Shown in pieces: positions 51,868 through 60,561 of a stretch of 64,000 nucleotides of DNA. A program made the translations under genes and the position numbers. The DNA is from Pseudophaeobacter sp. (GTDB lineage: Bacteria > Pseudomonadota > Alphaproteobacteria > Rhodobacterales > Rhodobacteraceae). Within the stretch, counting starts at the first letter, position 1, and the number at the start of each line of letters is the position of its first letter. The stretch covers positions 248,001-312,000 of the forward strand of contig JALUXC010000017.1 of NCBI GenBank assembly GCA_027019165.1, given 5' to 3'. Under the pieces are notes generated by a model. It ran no database searches. It worked only from the letters and a program-made list of their open reading frames with translations, and had not been told where the DNA came from.

Positions 51868-52769
51868 GTCGCGGTCCTGTTGTGGTGCCGGGCGCGAAGG
51901 GCAAAGGCAAGTCCCAGTGCAATCATCGGCAGTGACAGCATTTGCCCCATGGTCAGACCATAGCCAGAGATGTGAAAGGCCAGCCCAAGGGGATTGCCCG
52001 GGGAGATGAATTGCGCGTCTGGCTGGCGGGCGAATTCGACCAGGAAGCGGGCCAGACCATAGCCAGCGAGGAAGGTGCCCAGAGACAGCCCTGGCGCGAG
52101 AAAGGCCTTCTTTCGGAACACAAGCCAAAGCAAGGCCACGCCAAGGATCAGCCCTTCGAGGACGGCCTCATAAAGCTGAGAGGGGTGGCGCGCGCAGATT
52201 TCGCCCAGGGCTTGACCACAGTCTTGCGCGGCCTGCCCTGGAAAGGCGACCCCCCAGGGCAGACCGGTGGCCCGGCCCCAAAGCTCGGCATTGATGAAAT
52301 TCGCCAGCCTGCCCAGCATCAGCCCCCAGGGCACCGTAAAGGCGACAAGGTCTGCCATCTGAAGTTTCGGGATGTTGTGGCGGATGGCATAAACCCAGGA
52401 TGCCAGCACAACACCGATCAGGCCCCCATGAAAGGCCATGCCGCCTTCCCAGATGCGCAGGATCTGCGAGGGGTTCGAAAGGTAGTAGCCCGGCTGATAG
52501 AACAGAACAAAGCCAAGCCGCCCGCCGAGGATGACGCCAAGGATGATCCATGTGAGCAGATCCTCAACCTGTTCGGGCCTCATCGGCGGTTGGCAATCGG
52601 GCCAGAGCGCGGGACGTTTCAGCGCCATGACGGCCAGACGCCAGGCAATCACGATGCCGACGATGTAAGCCAGCGCATACCAGCGCAGGGCAAACTCCAT
52701 GCCAAACAAAGAGATGGAGAAAATCTCGGGCGAGAGGTCGGGGAATTGGATCATCGCGTGCATGGCCAC
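51864..52769 (-). CDS. lgt: Prolipoprotein diacylglyceryl transferase
   Basis: Lgt attaches diacylglycerol to lipobox cysteines in the inner membrane. The 301-residue protein has seven membrane helices and the family signature [14 protein letters not shown] plus [17 protein letters not shown] start at 52769 follows AAAGG at 6 bases; ATG two codons later is possible. First gene of the lgt-midA-pgeF set. Confidence 0.96.
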   Translation of the reverse strand: MAMHAMIQFPDLSPEIFSISLFGMEFALRWYALAYIVGIVIAWRLAVMALKRPALWPDCQPPMRPEQVEDLLTWIILGVILGGRLGFVLFYQPGYYLSNPSQILRIWEGGMAFHGGLIGVVLASWVYAIRHNIPKLQMADLVAFTVPWGLMLGRLANFINAELWGRATGLPWGVAFPGQAAQDCGQALGEICARHPSQLYEAVLEGLILGVALLWLVFRKKAFLAPGLSLGTFLAGYGLARFLVEFARQPDAQFISPGNPLGLAFHISGYGLTMGQMLSLPMIALGLAFALRARHHNRTAT

Positions 52770-52872
52770 TCAATGCCTTTGCTGAACACGGGAAGTCAAC
52801 GGGGCACGGCAATGGCTTGCCCACGGGCCTTTGGTTGCCCATATAGGGCATAAGCCTGAATTGGAGAAAACG

Positions 52873-53121
52873 ATGCAAAGCCGCAACAAGATCCTGGACG
52901 ATATTTCCCAGTTGATGACCAATGCCATGGGTGTGGCCCACGGTGCGCGCGAAGAAGCGGAAACCGCGATGAAAAGCATGATCGACCGCTGGCTGGCGGA
53001 TCGCGATTTTGTGACCCGCGAAGAATTTGATGCTGTGCGTGCCATGGCGCAAAAAGCGCGCGAAGAGAATGAAGCGCTCAAGGCGCGCCTCGATGCGCTG
53101 GAAGCGGCGTCCAAAGACTGA
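52873..53121 (+). CDS. ubiK: UbiK/YqiC (BMFP) family accessory factor
   Basis: The 82-residue protein opens QSRNKILDDISQLMTNAMG and ends in a coiled coil ENEALKARLDALEAASKD. UbiK-type proteins assist aerobic ubiquinone synthesis in enterobacteria and bind membranes. GGAG precedes ATG 52873; an upstream in-frame ATG gives no family-like extension. Confidence 0.88.
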   Translation: MQSRNKILDDISQLMTNAMGVAHGAREEAETAMKSMIDRWLADRDFVTREEFDAVRAMAQKAREENEALKARLDALEAASKD

Positions 53122-53459
53122 TCACACTGTTGTTTTGAGCTTTGCTTTGGCGGCTCCTGCGACCTGTGGCGCAGAAGGGGTGCCTGTCCCGATACGGCTG
53201 ATGCACCGCTCGTCGGCCGTGGGTTGCCTCACGCAAAACTTTTGCAAGAGCATCCACGGCGCGTTGCCGGGATTTTGGGTGCCTTTTCACTTCATCCACA
53301 ACTTATTGCAGATATCCCCAAATAAAGGGTTGCCAGCCTGACCTTGCGCCGCCACCATATCTAGTATGGGAGCGGGGATGCCTCCCCGGTCCTTTGAGCG
53401 CAAAGCTAGCTCTTGCGGGCCCGTAGAGGTCCCATGCTAGATACCAGAGAGGTGGCGTC
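53122..53459 (+). other. 338-base intergenic region with structured leader
   Basis: Between ubiK and ybjN there is no coding sequence that I can support. The first 200 bases show nothing definite beyond a weak TTGCCA at 53330. The last 100 bases carry the multi-hairpin element listed separately, ending just before the ybjN ribosome site. Confidence 0.5.
53358..53443 (+). ncRNA. 86-nt structured 5' leader element (candidate)
   Basis: TATCTAGTATGGGA (53358-53371) pairs with TCCCATGCTAGATA (53430-53443) in a 14-bp stem with one G-T. Inside are hairpins GGGGA-TGCC-TCCCC (53374-53387) and CGCAA-9 bases-TTGCG (53399-53417); GAGC/GCTC (53396-53412) is an alternative for the second. The self-complementary CGGGCCCG (53416-53423) follows. 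This has the shape of a three-way junction and ends 16 bases before ATG 53460. Termination is unlikely because no T tract follows. Confidence 0.5.
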
Positions 53460-53960
53460 ATGGCCCTATCCGAGCATCATCTGGAAGACGACATTCATCC
53501 CATAGACATTGTCGAAAACATCGCGTCCCACCACGATTGGGATTTTGATCGCATCGGCGATGATCAGATCGCCATGGCGGTTGAAGGGCAGTGGCGCACC
53601 TATTCGGTCACGTTGGCCTGGTCGGGCTATGAGGAGACCCTGCGCTTGGTCTGCAGCTTTGAAATGGAGCCGCCGGAAGACAAACTTCCAAAGCTCTATG
53701 AGCTGTTGAACCTGATCAATGATCAATGCTGGGCGGGTGCCTTTACCTATTGGGCCGAGCACAAGCTGATGCTTTATCGCTATGGTCTGATCCTGTCGGG
53801 CGGTCAGGCAGCCAGCCCCAGCCAGATCGACGCGATGATCCATGCGGCGGTCTCCAACAGTGAGCGCTACTACCCGGCGGTGCAACTGACCACCTGGGCG
53901 GGACATGCGCCAAGCGAGTCCTTGCAGGTCGCCATTGCAGAGGCCTACGGTCGCGCATAA
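53460..53960 (+). CDS. YbjN domain protein
   Basis: The 166-residue cytoplasmic protein has the YbjN (type III secretion chaperone-like) fold: IHPIDIVENIASHHDWDFDR, WRTYSVTLAWSGYEETLRLVCSFEM, LYELLNLINDQCWAGAFTYW. Members are linked to stress and motility in E. coli but their mechanism is unknown. GAGAGG stands 7 bases before ATG 53460 and the structured leader lies just above. proC follows at 41 bases. Confidence 0.88.
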   Translation: MALSEHHLEDDIHPIDIVENIASHHDWDFDRIGDDQIAMAVEGQWRTYSVTLAWSGYEETLRLVCSFEMEPPEDKLPKLYELLNLINDQCWAGAFTYWAEHKLMLYRYGLILSGGQAASPSQIDAMIHAAVSNSERYYPAVQLTTWAGHAPSESLQVAIAEAYGRA

Positions 53961-54001
53961 ACCTGTGCCCCGAGGGTGAGGATCAAACACTGGGGGCAAT
54001 C

Positions 54002-54817
54002 ATGGACATGAATGAAATAGCAAAGCGGGGGCTTGTCCTGCTTGGCTGCGGCAAGATGGGATCGGCCATGCTGGCGGGCTGGCTGGATGGCGGATTGCCC
54101 GCGTCTTCGGTCTGGGTGATTGATCCCTATCCGTCGGACTGGCTGAAGGGGACGGGCGTAGCAATCAATCGGGGCGTGCCAGATAATCCGGCGATTGTTC
54201 TGATTGCGGTCAAGCCGCAGATGATGGGCGATGCGCTTCCCAGCCTCAAGGCGCTGGGCAATGGCGATACACTTTTCATCTCGGTGGCAGCGGGCATCTC
54301 ATGCGCAAGCTACGAGGCGATGCTTGGGGACAAGACACCAATCGTGCGCGCCATGCCGAACACTCCGGCCGCGATCGGTCGTGGCATCACCGCTCTGATC
54401 GGCAACAGCCAAAGCGGTGCACAGCACATCGACATGGCCGAGGCCCTGTTGTCGGCCATTGGCCAGACGGTGCGTCTGCAATCCGAGGATCAGATGGATG
54501 CGGTAACGGGTGTCAGCGGATCTGGCCCCGCTTATGTCTTTCATATGATCGAAACCCTGGCCGCAGCAGGCGAGGCGCAGGGCCTGCCTGCGGATCTTGC
54601 GATGCAGCTGGCCAAGGCGACCGTGGCCGGGGCAGGGGCCTTGGCCGAGGCGGCAGACGAAAGCCCCGCGCAGCTGCGCATCAATGTGACAAGCCCCAAC
54701 GGTACGACCCAGGCCGCGCTTGAGGTTTTGATGGACAAAGAGCGCGGTTTCCCCGAGCTGATGACACGCGCGGTTGCGGCCGCCGCCAACCGATCCAAGG
54801 AGCTGTCCGGTGGCTGA
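54002..54817 (+). CDS. proC: Pyrroline-5-carboxylate reductase
   Basis: ProC makes proline from P5C using NAD(P)H. The 271-residue protein shows LLGCGKMGSAMLAGWL, the middle block RAMPNTPAAIGRGITAL and the signature GSGPAYVFHMIETLAAAGEAQGL. It overlaps csaA by 8 bases. A short leader after ybjN suggests a common transcript. Confidence 0.97.
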   Translation: MDMNEIAKRGLVLLGCGKMGSAMLAGWLDGGLPASSVWVIDPYPSDWLKGTGVAINRGVPDNPAIVLIAVKPQMMGDALPSLKALGNGDTLFISVAAGISCASYEAMLGDKTPIVRAMPNTPAAIGRGITALIGNSQSGAQHIDMAEALLSAIGQTVRLQSEDQMDAVTGVSGSGPAYVFHMIETLAAAGEAQGLPADLAMQLAKATVAGAGALAEAADESPAQLRINVTSPNGTTQAALEVLMDKERGFPELMTRAVAAAANRSKELSGG

Positions 54818-55148
54818 GATTACATTCGATGATTTTCTGAAAGTCGATATCCGCGTCGGCAAGGTTGTGAAGGCAGAGCCATATCCAGAAGCGCGCAAGC
54901 CTGCGATCAAGATGTGGATCGATTTTGGCGATGAGATCGGCGAGAAGAAGACCTCGGCCCAGGTCACTGCGCATTACACGCCTGAAACACTGGTGGGCAA
55001 ACAGGTGCTGGCCGTCGTGAACTTCCCGCCTCGCCAAATCGGCAAGTTCATGTCCGAGGTTCTGGTACTTGGCCTGCCGGACGAGGCGGGAGAGATTCGC
55101 CTGATCGGCCCCGATGGCCCGGTGCCTTTGGGTGGAAGGATGCACTGA
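54810..55148 (+). CDS. CsaA-like tRNA-binding protein
   Basis: The 112-residue protein is a single EMAP/tRNA-binding OB fold (FDDFLKVDIRVGKVVKAEPYP, then VLAVVNFPPRQIGKFMSEVLVLG) as in CsaA. It may act as a chaperone or bind tRNA. GTG 54810 follows AAGGAG at 7 bases inside the end of proC. The frame opens further upstream to 54774, without homology. Confidence 0.87.
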   Translation: MAEITFDDFLKVDIRVGKVVKAEPYPEARKPAIKMWIDFGDEIGEKKTSAQVTAHYTPETLVGKQVLAVVNFPPRQIGKFMSEVLVLGLPDEAGEIRLIGPDGPVPLGGRMH

Positions 55149-55151
55149 CCC

Positions 55152-56102
55152 ATGAAGCTTTGGATCACTCGACCCATGACTGCCGCTGTCGAAGCAAGGG
55201 CGCGGGCTGAATTCGATGTGCATATTCGCCCGGATACCGGCGTCCTCAGTCGCGCAGAAATGGAGCGTGCACTGCGGGACTATGATGTCGTGATGCCCAC
55301 CCTTGGCGATTTGTTTTCTGCAGAGGTGATCGCCAGCGTTCCCGATACACGTTGCCGTTTGCTGGCCAATTTCGGAGTGGGATACAATCATATCGATGTG
55401 TCGGCGGCTCGCGCCGCCGGGATCGCGGTTACCAATACGCCAGGCGCTGTGACCGATGCCACCGCCGATATCGCCATGACGCTGATCCTGATGTCCGCGC
55501 GCCGCGCAGGCGAGGGGGAGCGGCTGGTCCGTTCGGGCTCCTGGCGGGGGTGGCATCCGACCCAGATGCTGGGCCTCCATGTGACCGGTAAGACGGTTGG
55601 CATCATCGGCCTTGGCAGGATCGGCGCGGCCATCGGGCGACGCTGCCATTTCGGCTTTGGTATGAAGGTGCTTTATACCGCGCGCAGCGACAAAGACCCA
55701 GGATACCCGGTTTCCCGTTGCGACTCGGTAGAGGAGATGGCCGCTCAGGTCGATTTTCTGGTGGTCGCTGTGCCGGGCGGCGCAGAAACGCGGCATCTGG
55801 TCGATGAGGGCGTTCTGGCCGCCATGCAGCCTCATGCGCATCTGATCAACATTGCACGCGGCGAGATCGTGAAGGAAAGCGCCTTGATTGCGGCGCTGCA
55901 GGACAATCAGATCGCCGGGGCCGGGTTGGATGTCTACGAGTTCGAACCCAAAGTGCCTGAGGCCCTGCGCGGGCTGGACAGTGTGACCCTTCTGCCGCAC
56001 CTCGGCACCGCCACCGAAGAGGTTAGGACGAATATGGGGCATATGGCCTTGGACAACGTTGCAGCCCTTGCGGCAGGCAAACCCCTGCCCAATCCGGTTT
56101 AA
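55152..56102 (+). CDS. D-isomer-specific 2-hydroxyacid dehydrogenase (glyoxylate/hydroxypyruvate reductase type)
   Basis: The 316-residue enzyme has FGVGYNHIDVSAARAAG, NAD-binding GLGRIGAAIGRR and the catalytic trio: Arg in NIARGEIV, Glu in YEFEP and His in LLPHLGTATEE. It resembles D-glycerate dehydrogenase/glyoxylate reductase. It starts 4 bases after csaA stops and is last in the ybjN-proC-csaA run. The exact substrate (glyoxylate or hydroxypyruvate) is inferred. Confidence 0.9.
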   Translation: MKLWITRPMTAAVEARARAEFDVHIRPDTGVLSRAEMERALRDYDVVMPTLGDLFSAEVIASVPDTRCRLLANFGVGYNHIDVSAARAAGIAVTNTPGAVTDATADIAMTLILMSARRAGEGERLVRSGSWRGWHPTQMLGLHVTGKTVGIIGLGRIGAAIGRRCHFGFGMKVLYTARSDKDPGYPVSRCDSVEEMAAQVDFLVVAVPGGAETRHLVDEGVLAAMQPHAHLINIARGEIVKESALIAALQDNQIAGAGLDVYEFEPKVPEALRGLDSVTLLPHLGTATEEVRTNMGHMALDNVAALAAGKPLPNPV

Positions 56103-56112
56103 CGCGCGAAAA

Positions 56113-56706
56113 TCAGGAGGTTTTCCCTCTGTCGCCCACGGCTTCACGCCAATGGCGGCGGCAGAGCGAAACATAGGTTTCATTGCCGCCGATCTGCACC
56201 TGATCCCCCTCGGTGATGGCGCGCCCCTGTTCGTCTTGGCGAATGACCATGGTGGCCTTCTTACCGCAATGGCAGATGGTGCGCACTTCGCGCATCTCAT
56301 CCGCGAGCGCCAGCAAGGTGGCCGAGCCGGGAAACAGTTTGCCTTGGAAATCCACCCGAAGGCCGTAGCACAGGACCGGGACGCCCAGATCGTCCACCAC
56401 GCGGGCAAGCTGCCAGACCTGGTCGGGCGACAGGAACTGCGCCTCGTCAACAAAGATGCTCGCCAGCGCCCCCTGATCGAGGCGGATCTTGACCCGGTCA
56501 AATAGATCATCGTCTGGCGAAAAAACATCAGCGCTTTCGCTGATCCCGATCCTGGACGCAATACGCCCTGCGCCGGCGCGATCATCAATGCGCGCGGTCA
56601 GAAGGTATGTTTCCATGTTGTTTTCGCGGTAGTTGTGGGATGCCTGTAGCAAAACAGCCGATTTGCCCGCGTTCATGGTCGAATAGTGGAAGTAGAGCTT
56701 TGCCAT
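56113..56706 (-). CDS. tdk: Thymidine kinase
   Basis: Tdk phosphorylates thymidine in the salvage route. The 197-residue type II enzyme has the P-loop STMNAGKSA, a DEAQFL magnesium site, and CHCGKKATMV with a second CRRHW pair forming the zinc site. It converges with the dehydrogenase gene with 10 bases between stops. Confidence 0.96.
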   Translation of the reverse strand: MAKLYFHYSTMNAGKSAVLLQASHNYRENNMETYLLTARIDDRAGAGRIASRIGISESADVFSPDDDLFDRVKIRLDQGALASIFVDEAQFLSPDQVWQLARVVDDLGVPVLCYGLRVDFQGKLFPGSATLLALADEMREVRTICHCGKKATMVIRQDEQGRAITEGDQVQIGGNETYVSLCRRHWREAVGDRGKTS

Positions 56707-57154
56707 GGAGGCGGTTTAGCCTCTGCCATCAGGTGAGTGAACCGAAAATCGCTCAAAATTGTCCAACGGGGCACAAGTCACAGGCGCGAGATGTCGTTCC
56801 TTTGGTTGGCAGCCTTGAAACGAATTGCGTCCTTGCACTGGCTTTGCCTGATCCGGGCCGCAGCAGGCCCTGGGGATGGATAGGACAAAAGCCGACAAGG
56901 ACGCAGAAACCAGAAAGCCTCGCCTTATGCCCACGCACACGGGCAGACGGAACCCTCGACAATAGACAGAAGCCCAACCTCACTCACAAAGCCCGCTTCT
57001 CCCCATAAAAGATGCAAAAATGGCATCGGGGACACTCGTTAAATCCCTGAAAACGCAAGGGATGGATCAAGTATTGCAATTCGTTTAAAAGGGTAGCATG
57101 GGAAATTGACGATTTCATTCCCCGCCCAGGGAAACCGCGATTTAGTGAGACTAC
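56707..57154. other. 448-base intergenic region without identified genes
   Basis: No convincing coding sequence. Small inverted repeats are present near the right end: GATGC/GCATC (57011-57027) and ATCCCT/AGGGAT (57043-57063). The region probably contains promoters of tdk and of the gene at 57155, but no pair of hexamers stands out. Confidence 0.4.
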
Positions 57155-57625
57155 ATGGCAGACATTGGCACGTACCTGAAGAAGCACACGGAAGCCCTGG
57201 TCAAGGACGTCGGCATCGAAGCCGCCTGTCAGATCACTGGTAAGTCCAAAGCCACCCTTGGGCGGTATTATTCGGACAATGCCGAGCATGCTGAGCGTTT
57301 CATGCCCGTGGACTCCGTTGCCAAACTGGAAGGCGCGGCCTCTTTCCCACATGTGACGGCGGCCCTTGCGGACCTCAAGAACATCACGTTGTCCTATAAT
57401 CACTCTGACGAAGAAGAGGGGAGCGCCGGGCGCAACAAGGGTGGCGTGAACGCAGACGTTATCGCGCTGAGCCAGCGGTTCGCGACCTTGATGAGCGAGT
57501 ATCAGGAAGCCATTGCCGACGGGATCATCACCGTGAACGAGGCAAAGCGTCTTCTGCGGGAAACGGTATTGCTACAGCAGGTCCTGCTCGAGATGAAACT
57601 CCACCTGGAGGAAGAAAGCACCTGA
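57155..57625 (+). CDS. CII-like helix-turn-helix protein of unknown function
   Basis: The 156-residue protein has an N-terminal part LVKDVGIEAACQITGKSKATLGRYYSDN, then FMPVDSVAKLEGAASFPHVTAAL, which resembles phage CII-type regulators, and a helical C-terminal half (AKRLLRETVLLQQVLLEMKLHL). Such proteins occur in Rhodobacteraceae chromosomes outside prophages; there are no other phage genes here. It could be a DNA-binding regulator, uncertain. The last codons overlap the left arm of a perfect hairpin. Confidence 0.6.
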   Translation: MADIGTYLKKHTEALVKDVGIEAACQITGKSKATLGRYYSDNAEHAERFMPVDSVAKLEGAASFPHVTAALADLKNITLSYNHSDEEEGSAGRNKGGVNADVIALSQRFATLMSEYQEAIADGIITVNEAKRLLRETVLLQQVLLEMKLHLEEEST

Positions 57626-57660
57626 TCGTCGCGGACGCACAGTCCACGACGATCAGGTGC
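57618..57660. terminator. Perfect 14-bp hairpin at convergent gene ends
   Basis: GCACCTGATCGTCG (57618-57631) and CGACGATCAGGTGC (57647-57660) are perfect complements, spanning the stop codon of the CII-like gene and ending 13 bases before the KAS III stop. The T stretches after either side are short (TTTCG, TTTCTTC), so it may end both transcripts weakly. Confidence 0.65.
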
Positions 57661-57673
57661 AGCTTTCGTAAGG

Positions 57674-58798
57674 TTAACCCTGCCGACGCAGCAACACTGA
57701 GCCGACTGAGTAACCGGCGCCAAAGGAGCATATCAGGCCCATGTCCTGATCGCTCATGTCTTCTGAGTTCTGTGAGAACGCGATAATCGATCCAGCCGAA
57801 GACGTATTGGCATAGTCCTGCAGAATATTGGGCTGCTCTTCGGGGGTCGGGGTGCGCCCCAGAACCTTTTTGCCGATAAAGTCATTCATGGATTTGTTCG
57901 CCTGATGCAGCCACAGGCGTTTGAGATCATCGCTGGTGGCTCCGCTGTCGCTCAGGTGCTGGGCAATGTGGTCGCTGACCATGGGCAGGACTTCCTTGAA
58001 CACTTTGCGGCCGTTCTGCATGAACTGCATGTCGCGGCGATCCGCGACCCCATCGGGGCGCGAGCGGCGCAGGAATCCATTGTTGTTGCGAATATTGTTG
58101 GAAAACTCTGTGGCACAGCGGGTAGACAGGATCTCAAAATGAGGGCCCTTTGCGTCTTCGATCCGTTCCACCAGGGTTGCGGTGGCCACATCGCCAAAGA
58201 TGAAATGGCAATCCCGGTCGCGCCACTCCAGATGGCCCGAACATATTTCGGGGTTGACCACCAGCGCCGAACGGATGCTGCCAGAGCGGATCATGTCGGC
58301 GGCCACCTGCAAGCCGAAGGTAGCCGAAGAACAGGCGACGTTCATGTCAAAGGCAAAACCCTTGATGCCCAGTAGGTTCTGGATCTCGACGGCAACCGCC
58401 GGATAGGCCCGCTCCATGTTCGATGCCGCACATATCACGGCATCCACATCTTCTGCCGATTTGCCCGCCTGTGCCATAGCTTTCTTCGCCGCATCGACCG
58501 CCATCTCAGCCATGATGCCGGGTTCGTCGTCACTGCGCTGGCGGAAAAGGGGGTGCATCACCTCGGGATCCAGGATGCCGGATTTGTCCATCACAAAGCG
58601 CCGCTCGATGCCCGATGCCTTGACGATGAATTCTTCCGAAGAATGCTGCATCGGCTCCATTTCGCCTGCGGCAATGGCCTCGGCGTTTTGCGCATTCATT
58701 CGGTCGGCATAGGCATTGAAGGCCTCAACCAGTTCGGCATTTGTTATGGACTGCGAAGGGGTGAAGACCCCTGTGCCGGTGATGGCAGCTGTGAACAT
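57674..58798 (-). CDS. Beta-ketoacyl-ACP synthase III family protein (DarB-like)
   Basis: This is a 374-residue thiolase-fold enzyme of the KAS III type: the cysteine in NVACSSATFGLQ (C156), the His in WLHQANKS (H298) and the Asn in DYANTSSAGSI (N331) form the triad. It is longer than FabH (about 320) and resembles the DarB/long KAS III group from marine bacteria. ATG 58798 is chosen because the protein then starts FTAAITGTGVFTPSQSITN; an upstream open frame reaches 58888. It is divergent from a marR-efflux operon, with no fatty acid genes near it. Confidence 0.85.
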   Translation of the reverse strand: MFTAAITGTGVFTPSQSITNAELVEAFNAYADRMNAQNAEAIAAGEMEPMQHSSEEFIVKASGIERRFVMDKSGILDPEVMHPLFRQRSDDEPGIMAEMAVDAAKKAMAQAGKSAEDVDAVICAASNMERAYPAVAVEIQNLLGIKGFAFDMNVACSSATFGLQVAADMIRSGSIRSALVVNPEICSGHLEWRDRDCHFIFGDVATATLVERIEDAKGPHFEILSTRCATEFSNNIRNNNGFLRRSRPDGVADRRDMQFMQNGRKVFKEVLPMVSDHIAQHLSDSGATSDDLKRLWLHQANKSMNDFIGKKVLGRTPTPEEQPNILQDYANTSSAGSIIAFSQNSEDMSDQDMGLICSFGAGYSVGSVLLRRQG

Positions 58799-58902
58799 TG
58801 CAAGGAACCCAGAATTTTTGAAGTGCCGCATATGTGGGCACTTTGCACGGGGAAGGTCAAGGGCAGTCCATGCTTGCCCCAAGGGCAAGAATGACCGGAA
58901 AA

Positions 58903-58929
58903 GTGAACTTCTTCACATGAAAAGTTCAT
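58903..58929. promoter_or_regulatory. Adjacent MarR-type palindromes between KAS III and marR genes
   Basis: GTGAACTTCTTCAC (58903-58916; 5-4-5) and ATGAAAAGTTCAT (58917-58929; 5-3-5) abut each other and also form a larger TGAACTT/AAGTTCA repeat. MarR proteins bind sites of this size. They lie about 100 bases before marR and between the two divergent starts. Confidence 0.6.
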
Positions 58930-59001
58930 TTGCTGAATTATTATGGGCCGAATCCCAACGATTGGGGAGTTCTGTTTTGCCTTGGAAAGGGTCAATCCAA
59001 G

Positions 59002-59496
59002 ATGTCAGAGACACCGATGAGCGAGGAGACCTCCTGCCTGTTGCCGGAAGTCTGCGCCATGTTGGGCATCTATGCGCTTTACTGGAAGATGGACGCGGCC
59101 CTTGATGAAACGGATCTCGCGCCGCGTCTGGGGCACACGGAAAGTCGGCTCTTGATCCAGCTGGACCGCCCGCGCCGTATGGGGGCCTTGGCGCAGCTGC
59201 TGCTGACGGGCGCCCCGTCGGTCACTGCGGCTGCTGACAAGCTGGAGGAGTTGGCTCTGGTTGAACGCATGCCCGACCCAGATGATCGCCGAGCCTTATT
59301 GTTGCACCTGACGGAACGGGGCCAGCAGACACGCCAGCAGCTACAAAACCAGGTCAGTGAACTGTTCCGAAGGATTTCCGGTCTCACGAAATCCGATATT
59401 GATCAGTTCGCGACCTTATCGATGAAAATCCATGATACGATTCTGGGACAAGGGGCGCGTCTGTCCGCGCAGGTCCCGAAAGGAGATAGTGAATGA
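59002..59496 (+). CDS. MarR family transcriptional regulator
   Basis: The 164-residue protein has the MarR winged helix (GALAQLLLTGAPSVTAAADKLEELALVERMPDPDDRRALLLHLTERG) in the middle of a helical dimer frame. The start at 59002 is the best of two ATGs (59017 is the other). Its gene overlaps the RND adaptor gene by four bases (ATGA), the pattern of a local repressor of an efflux system, with palindromes upstream. Confidence 0.9.
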   Translation: MSETPMSEETSCLLPEVCAMLGIYALYWKMDAALDETDLAPRLGHTESRLLIQLDRPRRMGALAQLLLTGAPSVTAAADKLEELALVERMPDPDDRRALLLHLTERGQQTRQQLQNQVSELFRRISGLTKSDIDQFATLSMKIHDTILGQGARLSAQVPKGDSE

Positions 59497-60551
59497 CTAG
59501 GTTCAAGAGATTGGCGGCGCGCTCTGCGTTTGCCCTGGCGATTGCCTCTTTCATGCCGTTTGCGGCGCTTGCGGCCGATGAGGCTGCCAAGCCGGTCAAA
59601 TTGCTCCAGACACAAACCGGAAGCATGACGATCGAGCGGCAGTTCTTTGGTCAGGTTGCTGCGAAGCAATCTGTGGATCTGGCCTTTCAGGTTGGCGGAC
59701 AGGTTGTGAAGTTTCCTGTTGCCCAAGGTTTTGTCGTGCCAAAGGGGCAGATGGTTGCCCAACTGGACCTTGAGCCTTTTGAGCTGCAACTGGAACAGGC
59801 GCGTTTGCAGAAAGAGCAGGCCGACCGAACAGTCGCACGGATGGAAAAACTGGCCGGAACTGTGAGCCAAGTCTCTATTGATGATGCAGAAACCCAGGCC
59901 GGCCTGTCGGGGGTTGCGCTGAGGAATGCGGAATACGAACTGCAGCATGCTACGCTTGAGGCGCCGTTTGACGCACTGGTCTCGAGCCGGGAAGTCGATA
60001 ATTTCACCACCGTTGCCGCAGGAACCCCAATCGTGCGCTTGCATGATATGTCGGAACTGCACATCAAAGTGGATGTGCCTGAAATCCTGTTCCAGCAGGC
60101 AGACCAAAGCGATCAGGTTGAAATCACCGCTTCATTTCCGGGCTGGGATGCGACCTATCCGGTAGAGATCCTCGAGTTCGATGCCGAGGCGAGCAGCGTG
60201 GGGCAGACCTATCGCGTGACGTTCCGTCTGGCGCCGCCAGAAGACCGCCAGATCCTCCCCGGCGCTTCGGTTGCCGTGCGTGTCAAGGTTGAAACTGATG
60301 CCGAAGCCATCGTGCTGCCCGCCACAGCAATCGTGACGTCGCCGGACGGAAAGACCGGCGTAATGGTCTTTTCCCCAAGCGGCGCGGATCAGGGCACGGT
60401 TGCATGGCAGGGCGTAACCGTCACGCCCACTCAGGATGGGGAGTTTGCCGTCCAAAGTGGTCTTGAAGGCGGTGAGGAAGTTGTTCTGACGGGTGGAAAT
60501 GCCCTGAGCGATGGGCAGGCGGTACGCCGCTTTGCCGGTTTCGCGAACTGA
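59493..60551 (+). CDS. RND efflux periplasmic adaptor (membrane fusion) subunit
   Basis: The 352-residue HlyD/AcrA-type protein has a signal peptide (about 1-28), a lipoyl-barrel first half (LAFQVGGQVVKFPVAQGFVVPKGQ), a coiled-coil hairpin (LEQARLQKEQADRTVARMEKL) and beta-barrel region (SELHIKVDVPEILFQQADQSD). It connects the RND pump to an outer membrane channel, absent here. It starts inside the marR stop and precedes the pump gene by 10 bases. Confidence 0.92.
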   Translation: MTRFKRLAARSAFALAIASFMPFAALAADEAAKPVKLLQTQTGSMTIERQFFGQVAAKQSVDLAFQVGGQVVKFPVAQGFVVPKGQMVAQLDLEPFELQLEQARLQKEQADRTVARMEKLAGTVSQVSIDDAETQAGLSGVALRNAEYELQHATLEAPFDALVSSREVDNFTTVAAGTPIVRLHDMSELHIKVDVPEILFQQADQSDQVEITASFPGWDATYPVEILEFDAEASSVGQTYRVTFRLAPPEDRQILPGASVAVRVKVETDAEAIVLPATAIVTSPDGKTGVMVFSPSGADQGTVAWQGVTVTPTQDGEFAVQSGLEGGEEVVLTGGNALSDGQAVRRFAGFAN

Positions 60552-60561
60552 GGTCGGCGCA

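Noticed and set aside
56607..57008. Open frame of 133 codons over the tdk start
   Set aside because: Overlaps tdk on the other strand and has no ribosome site or recognisable motif.
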